Shown here: positions 57,181 to 64,000 of the stretch, piece by piece
Numbering within the stretch: position 1 is the first letter of the stretch
Layout of the letters: each line of letters begins with the position of its first letter
The notes under the pieces: generated by a model
Database searches by the model: none
Seen by the model: only the letters and a program-made list of their open reading frames with translations
What the model was told of the DNA's origin: nothing
Assembly: GCA_958295665.1 (NCBI GenBank)
Contig: OY282559.1
Location: forward strand, 262,266,245-262,330,244
Length of the DNA stretch: 64,000 nt
Direction of reading: 5' to 3'
DNA from: Tipula vernalis
Lineage: Eukaryota > Arthropoda > Insecta > Diptera > Tipulidae
Position numbers and translations under genes: made by a program

Positions 57181-57329
57181 TTTCGCACTTCCTTAGCTAC
57201 TGCTAGTGGTGAATTACAGCCAGTTCTAGGTTATACAAATGCTACTCTCTCTTATCTTGGCAAAACGAAATGTATACGGTTATATATTGCACACGGAATC
57301 TCTTAAGTTCTTTACCTTGGTAGTAACTT

Positions 57330-58800
57330 TTGGGAAGCTTTCGGTTTCGTACCCATGATCATCCAGTTCAGGAAATTTGTAAACGATTGTCTAGCACTAG
57401 CAATGATCCCGAGAAGCATGAATTAACTCTAACCCAACAAATCCAATTGAATAACATTATAAATCAGTTTCCATCTTCAGAAAAACTAGGACTGGGTAAA
57501 ACATCAGTGTTATCCCATAAAATTAATGTTGGCGCTGCTTCACCTGTAAAACAAAGGCATTACCCTGTTTCACCCGCAATTCAAAAAGACATTTATCAAG
57601 AATTAGACATGATGTTTGAACTGGGCGTTATCGAGGAGAGCCAGAGTTCCTGGTCATCCCCAGTTACGTTGGTAAAAAAATCGAATAGGAAAAATCGACT
57701 ATGTCTTGATGCTCGCAAGGTTAACCTGGTTACTGTGCCGGATGCTTATCCCTTACCTTTGATCGATGGTATGCTTAGCCGACTAGACCAAACACGGTTT
57801 ATTAGTACAATAGACTTAAAGGACGCGTTTTGGCAGGTAAAACCTGATCCGGGGTCCAGGGGTAAGACAGCCTTCACAGTATCGGGTCGCCCACTATATC
57901 ACTTTACTGTTATACCGTTTGGGTTGTGCAACGCACCCCAAACGATGTGCAGATTAATGGATAAATTAATACCATACCATTTGTATGAGCGAATATTTGT
58001 GTATTTAGATGACCTTCTAGTAGTTTCGGCCACATTTGAGGAACATATTTCTCTCTTGTCTGAGGTGGCTAGATTGCTGTCCGCAGCTAATCTGACCATC
58101 AATGTGGAAAACAGCAAATTTATGCTTAAAGAGACCAAATATCTCGGTTATGTAATTGGTCATGGTTCACTGAGAGTTGACCCTTCAAAAGTACAAGCCA
58201 TGACCGATTTCCGCATCCCTCGCACCTTGAAGCAAGTTCGAAGTTTCCTTGGGTTGACTGGATGGTAAGGCGGTTTACCCACAATTTTCCCACCATAACC
58301 GCTCTAATTAGTGATCTCCTTAAAACAAAGTGCAAGTTCAAGTGGAACGGTCGAGCACAAGCTGCCTTTGACTGTTTGAAACAAGCACTGATCACCGCAC
58401 CAATCCTTGTTAACGCAGATTTCTCTAAACCATTTAATATTCAGTGCGATGCCCAAAGTACGGGAATAGGGAGTATTTTGTTTCAAAAACATAACGACAA
58501 TGACCACCCCATTTCGTTCATGTCGAGAAACTAAACAAAGCGCAGCGAAATTACAGCGTCACTGAGTTAGAATGTCTGGCAGCAGTGATTAGCAGTAAAA
58601 AAATTCAGACCATACGTTGAGGGCTATCCCTTCACAATAATTACCGATCATTCCAGTTTGAAATGGTTGATGGATCAAAAAGATCTTTCTGGTCGTTTGG
58701 CCAGATGGTCTTTAAAGTTACAGGCGTATCAGTTTAAAATCGAATACATCAAGGGATCTCAAAATGTCGTTCCAGATTGTCTCTCTCGTCTACATCTCGA
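57330..58800 (+). pseudogene. Ty3/gypsy reverse transcriptase and RNase H
   Basis: A 312-residue frame (57330-58268) holds a nearly complete RT: ELGVIEESQSSWSSPVTLVK, RLCLDARKVN, FISTIDLKDAFWQV (first Asp), FTVIPFGLCNAPQTMCRLMD, IFVYLDDLLVVS (YLDD) and YLGYVIG. The frame shifts at about 58262, where RFTHNFPTITALISDLL and FNIQCDAQSTGIGSILFQ (RNase H Asp) continue to a stop at 58534. The RNase H end TDHSSLKWLMDQKDLSGRLA lies in the next piece. Intact catalytic motifs but at least two breaks after RT. The best-preserved pol in the window. Confidence 0.9.
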
Positions 58801-58829
58801 CGTTCTAAATTTATCAGAAGGCCCTCTTC

Positions 58830-59976
58830 AAATTGATATGGAATCACCAGCATTTTTGGAATCGGACTACGTAGCCAAAATTCAAGCTCTCATGGAAAAT
58901 TCGGATGCCAAAACAAATTGTAAAATCGATGATGGAAAAATTTTTATTCACTTACCCAACGATGAAAATATTACTGATATTCCCAATTGGAAACTCGTTA
59001 TTCCTGCCAGCCTTTCTAATTCTTTAATTGAAATGGCACATAATGATCCGTCAGCGTCTCATCAAGGCACTGGTAAAACATTAGAAGTTTTGAAAAGATA
59101 TTTTTATTGGACATTAATGAATTCTCAGGTGCATAACTTCGTTAAAATGTGCAATGTATGTAAATCCAGCAAAGCCGTCAACTTTGCTACTAAACCACCC
59201 ATGGGCAAATTCGTTGAAATATTACGACCTTTCCAAAGAATTTTCGTCAATTTTCTGGGTCCCTATCCACGCACCAAACAAGGTCATGCTTATATACTAA
59301 TTATTCTTGACCAATACAGCAGATTTCCTATTTTAGTGCCTTTACGGTCGGCGTCAGCGAGCAAATTAACTGAATTCTTAGAAAATAAAATATTTCACCT
59401 GAATGGAGTACCTGAGTCGCTCTTTTCGGACAACGGTCCGCAATTTCACTTTACTCTACTAGCGGAACTCTTAAGCAAATATGGAGTCAATCATAAATTC
59501 ACAGCAAAATATACCCCTCAGCCCAACGCGTCTGAGCGTGTGAATAGATCTATAGTATATTGGCTGCAATTAGGTCATATATAAAAGATGAACATACAAA
59601 TTGGGATTGTCATCTCAACGAAATTGCTGGAGCCTTGCGTAACATAAATCATTCATCAACAGGATTCTCACCACACTTTTTAGTTTTTGGCAAGCATAAG
59701 ATCATGCATGGGACGAGCTATGCTCTGCTTAATAAACTTGATCTTCTTAGCGATCGAAAAATTATACTATCTAATCCTGCTAATCGTCTATCATTCGTGC
59801 AAGACAGAGTATTACGGAATCTTAGGATATCTCATCAGAATCACGCGTCAATTTATAATCTACGAAGCCGACCCCGCGAATTTTTCCCAAGTAAGGCGGC
59901 AACGAATACATCCAATAAACTTGCTCCCAAGTTCATCAAAGCAATAATTTCTCGAAGAATAGGCACGGTCATCTAA
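58830..59976 (+). pseudogene. Ty3/gypsy integrase, first catalytic Asp changed to Asn
   Basis: The HHCC zinc domain is complete: MAHNDPSASHQ and MCNVCKSSKA. The core starts FQRIFVNFLGPYPRTKQGHA: the family's first catalytic Asp (VDF-type motif) is Asn here, by alignment of the GPYPR context. The second Asp remains in LFSDNGPQF, and the Glu in NASERVNRS. A frameshift at about 59575 leads into AAIRSYIKDEHTNWDCHLNE and STGFSPHFLVFGKH. The frame closes at 59976. Enzyme function is excluded by both the Asp loss and the frameshift. Confidence 0.88.
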
Positions 59977-60869
59977 GAAGTACAAAATGAATCAGGCAAA
60001 ATCCTTGATAACTACCATTGATTGATTGATTTCGGCGATTTGAGTTCGGCGTTCAGAATCAATGAAATTTGTTAATGTTTATAAATTAAGTGATATTTTT
60101 GTGATTGATTAAGAATGTTAAAAGTGATGTGTTGAAGTGATTTAGTATGCAGTGATTAAACTTGGCACGAATTTACGCAAGGGGCATACCATAAGTGTCG
60201 CATACGGTATGTATTGGCAGGGAGGGATGCGTGTGGTAAATACATCAAATACCACAATCCGCGCAAGTAATAGTGCGCCCGCTTTTTGGTAACTGTGATT
60301 AAATAACTGATAGCTTTTGATACAATATCTGTGATATATTTCAAGTATTTATTTATTTATGTGTTCCGTACTACTTCTATCAAACCGAACCCTATTTTTA
60401 GAGTTCCGTAAGCTTTTATAGTTAGCAGCACTAACAAGCTCCTTATGATCGGTGGCAAACAAACCCCACCCAACCCCAGGCACCTGGCAGGCAAATGTGC
60501 TGCTGCCACCACCAAGGTCCTATGGAGAATTCTGTGAGGCGTTCGTTACAAGATGTTTTCAAATTAAACCAACGCTCGCTCAGCAATTTGCAATCAACCA
60601 TAGATTTTGAGAGATCGTGATGTTCGAAATGCCTTGCCGAAATTCGAATGGTCATTTTCGTGCCTATATTAAGCAACATAATAATAATTGGGAATTACAT
60701 GACGATATGTTGCAATTTCCCATAGAAGTAAGTGCAGCAACTAAAATTAATCCGGCAATTTTAATTTATTCAAAACATTAATTATAAACATAATTTTTAA
60801 AAACCATAAAAGGGATACGTTATGTTAATATATATATAATATAATATATTCATTACTCGAGCACATCCC
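59977..60869. other. Non-coding segment between gypsy pol and right foldback arm
   Basis: This may be the 3' untranslated part of the gypsy element plus other sequence. It holds a higher-GC stretch (60430-60560, CCCCACCCAACCCCAGGCAC) unlike the surroundings. No polypurine tract or LTR was found. Two short minus-strand frames have no recognisable domain. Confidence 0.4.
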
Positions 60870-61361
60870 TGACATTTGTGTTAATTCAAATCATTTTTGG
60901 GAGAATTTCTTAATTTTTGAAAATTTGTCATTCGAGGCCAACCCATCATAAGTGAATAGCATATGCACTTCTAGCCAGCTTATTATATTCCCGATTTGTT
61001 GTATATAGTCAGTACATGAGCAAATCTCTGAGATTTGTGTTAATTGACTTAGTGTAGTACAAATCATTTTGGGAAAATTAGTTCACCTTTGAAAATTTGC
61101 CATTCGAGCCCAACCCATCATATTCTAACCAGCTTATTATATTCTCAGTTCGTGGAATATAGCCCATACATAAGCATATCTATTAAATTTGTGTTATTTG
61201 ATTTAATGTGGCACTTTCGCCCTCATTTTAGTATTCAAAACTTTTTAATGGTTTATTTAATTAATTGATATAATATATAACGTTTTGATTAATTCCAAAT
61301 TTGGTTAGTATTGGCAATTTTGTATAACCTTTTTGCATTATTAATTTTAAATCGAAATACC

Positions 61362-63641
<2,280 letters not shown>

Positions 63642-64000
63642 CTATTTCATAATTATTATCTTTTACACACTATCAGTTTCAGTCGATTTCGATTTTTTTA
63701 ATAAACAGACACATGAACTATTTACGTATAACGCAATCGTAATGGCGTCTACAGAAAACAAAAATACATTTGTACTTCAACGCTACATGTGTTAAAAATT
63801 TGAAACACCATCTTTTCAGCATTTTCAATTTTTTCGAACGAAAACCGGAAAAGATTTTATAACCGATTCAAGTTTTCAGTTTTGTTATACTTGGGAAGCA
63901 AATACATATTTGCAAAACGTAACATGCTCATTCAATATTATTCATTATTTTTTATTGTTGCGATGACTTTTTTTTTACATGTTTATGTCTCAAACATCAT
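63642..64000. other. No exon recognised upstream of the cullin segment
   Basis: AT-rich. On the minus strand this precedes the cullin exon and would be intron if the gene continues beyond the window. No further cullin-like sequence was found in it. Confidence 0.4.

Larger units (their letters stand above)
55200..59976 (+). mobile_element. Ty3/gypsy gag-pol relic (no LTRs found)
   Basis: The plus strand gives gag (55200-56880), protease (about 57050-57180), RT/RNase H (57330-58800) and integrase (58830-59976). Neither LTR, PBS nor polypurine tract was found in 54.5-61.4 kb, and the flanks are the inverted arms instead. There is no env. It differs from the 37-47 kb element in RT sequence and lacks its LTR type. 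Confidence 0.85.
54563..61361. mobile_element. 6.8-kb foldback-like structure with gypsy pol in its centre
   Basis: The left arm (54563-about 55120) and right arm (about 60870-61361) are inverted copies, roughly 90% alike. The outermost words are CGATTTAAATTTAATAATG and CATTATTAATTTTAAATCG. Each arm holds about three tandem units of ~175 bp (CACTAAGTCAATTAACACAA, ATCTCAGAGATGTGCTCATG, GGGAATATAATAAGCTGG, GGCTCGAATG, TTTTCCCAAAATGATTTGGA). Internally repetitive long TIRs are the hallmark of foldback (FB/Galileo-type) elements. The 5.7-kb centre is mostly a Ty3/gypsy gag-pol relic without LTRs. Confidence 0.75.

Overview
The window is AT-rich eukaryotic DNA made almost entirely of transposable elements in various states of decay, plus satellite and simple repeats. 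An arthropod, most likely an insect, is suggested by the mixture: an env-bearing errantivirus-like gypsy element with a tRNA-Lys-type primer site, a BEL/Pao element, Tc1/Tc3/pogo/PIF-Harbinger DNA transposons, CR1/jockey-group LINEs with (AATA)n tails, and a Penelope-like element. A dipteran is plausible, but the sequence does not prove it. The one host-gene signal is a broken cullin (CUL2-like) segment at the right edge (63.09-63.64 kb, minus strand), which keeps spliceosomal intron signals.

Layout. 0-13 kb: a dispersed array of a roughly 115-124 bp satellite, interrupted by a 5'-truncated LINE (6.22-8.67 kb), a Tc1/mariner-type non-autonomous element (8.71-9.64 kb), a palindromic MITE (10.34-10.52 kb) and a foldback mosaic (11.0-11.94 kb). 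13-26.4 kb: no genes. It holds a repeat family bounded by ACTTCGGTC and rich in TTGAGTT motifs (copies at 15.1, 19.2, 25.4 and 52.1 kb), a TTAA-flanked element nested in a TA-flanked long-TIR element (16.8-18.2 kb), a series of nested inverted repeats (19.6-21.6 kb) and a Tc1-like remnant (23.4-23.8 kb). 26.4-33.7 kb: a CR1/L2-like LINE with a PHD-finger ORF1 and an APE-RT ORF2. A Penelope-like fragment with two 444-bp inverted arms and a Tc3-like transposon have split it. 35.7-36.5 kb: one MITE inside another.

36.76-47.43 kb (minus): a decayed errantivirus-like element with both LTRs, PBS, polypurine tract, gag, protease, RT, RNase H, integrase and env relics. It contains at least six later insertions (MITE, Harbinger, retroposon tail, probable solo LTR, second MITE, pogo). 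50.1-52.1 kb (minus): a BEL/Pao pol relic followed by an env-like piece. 52.1-54.5 kb: another ACTTCGGTC-family copy and a GGCCGAATGTCGAAA minisatellite element. 54.56-61.36 kb: a 6.8-kb structure with long inverted arms made of tandem subunits (foldback style), whose centre is a broken Ty3/gypsy gag-pol. 61.4-64 kb: unassigned DNA and the cullin segment.

No element here looks able to transpose by itself: each multi-domain ORF has frameshifts, stops or lost catalytic residues. The most useful content is the nesting order, several repeat families I cannot name, and a few structures (foldback arms around gypsy pol, inverted-arm Penelope with a hammerhead-like motif) that merit direct checks. 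Boundaries given for repeats were read by eye and may be off by a few to tens of bases.
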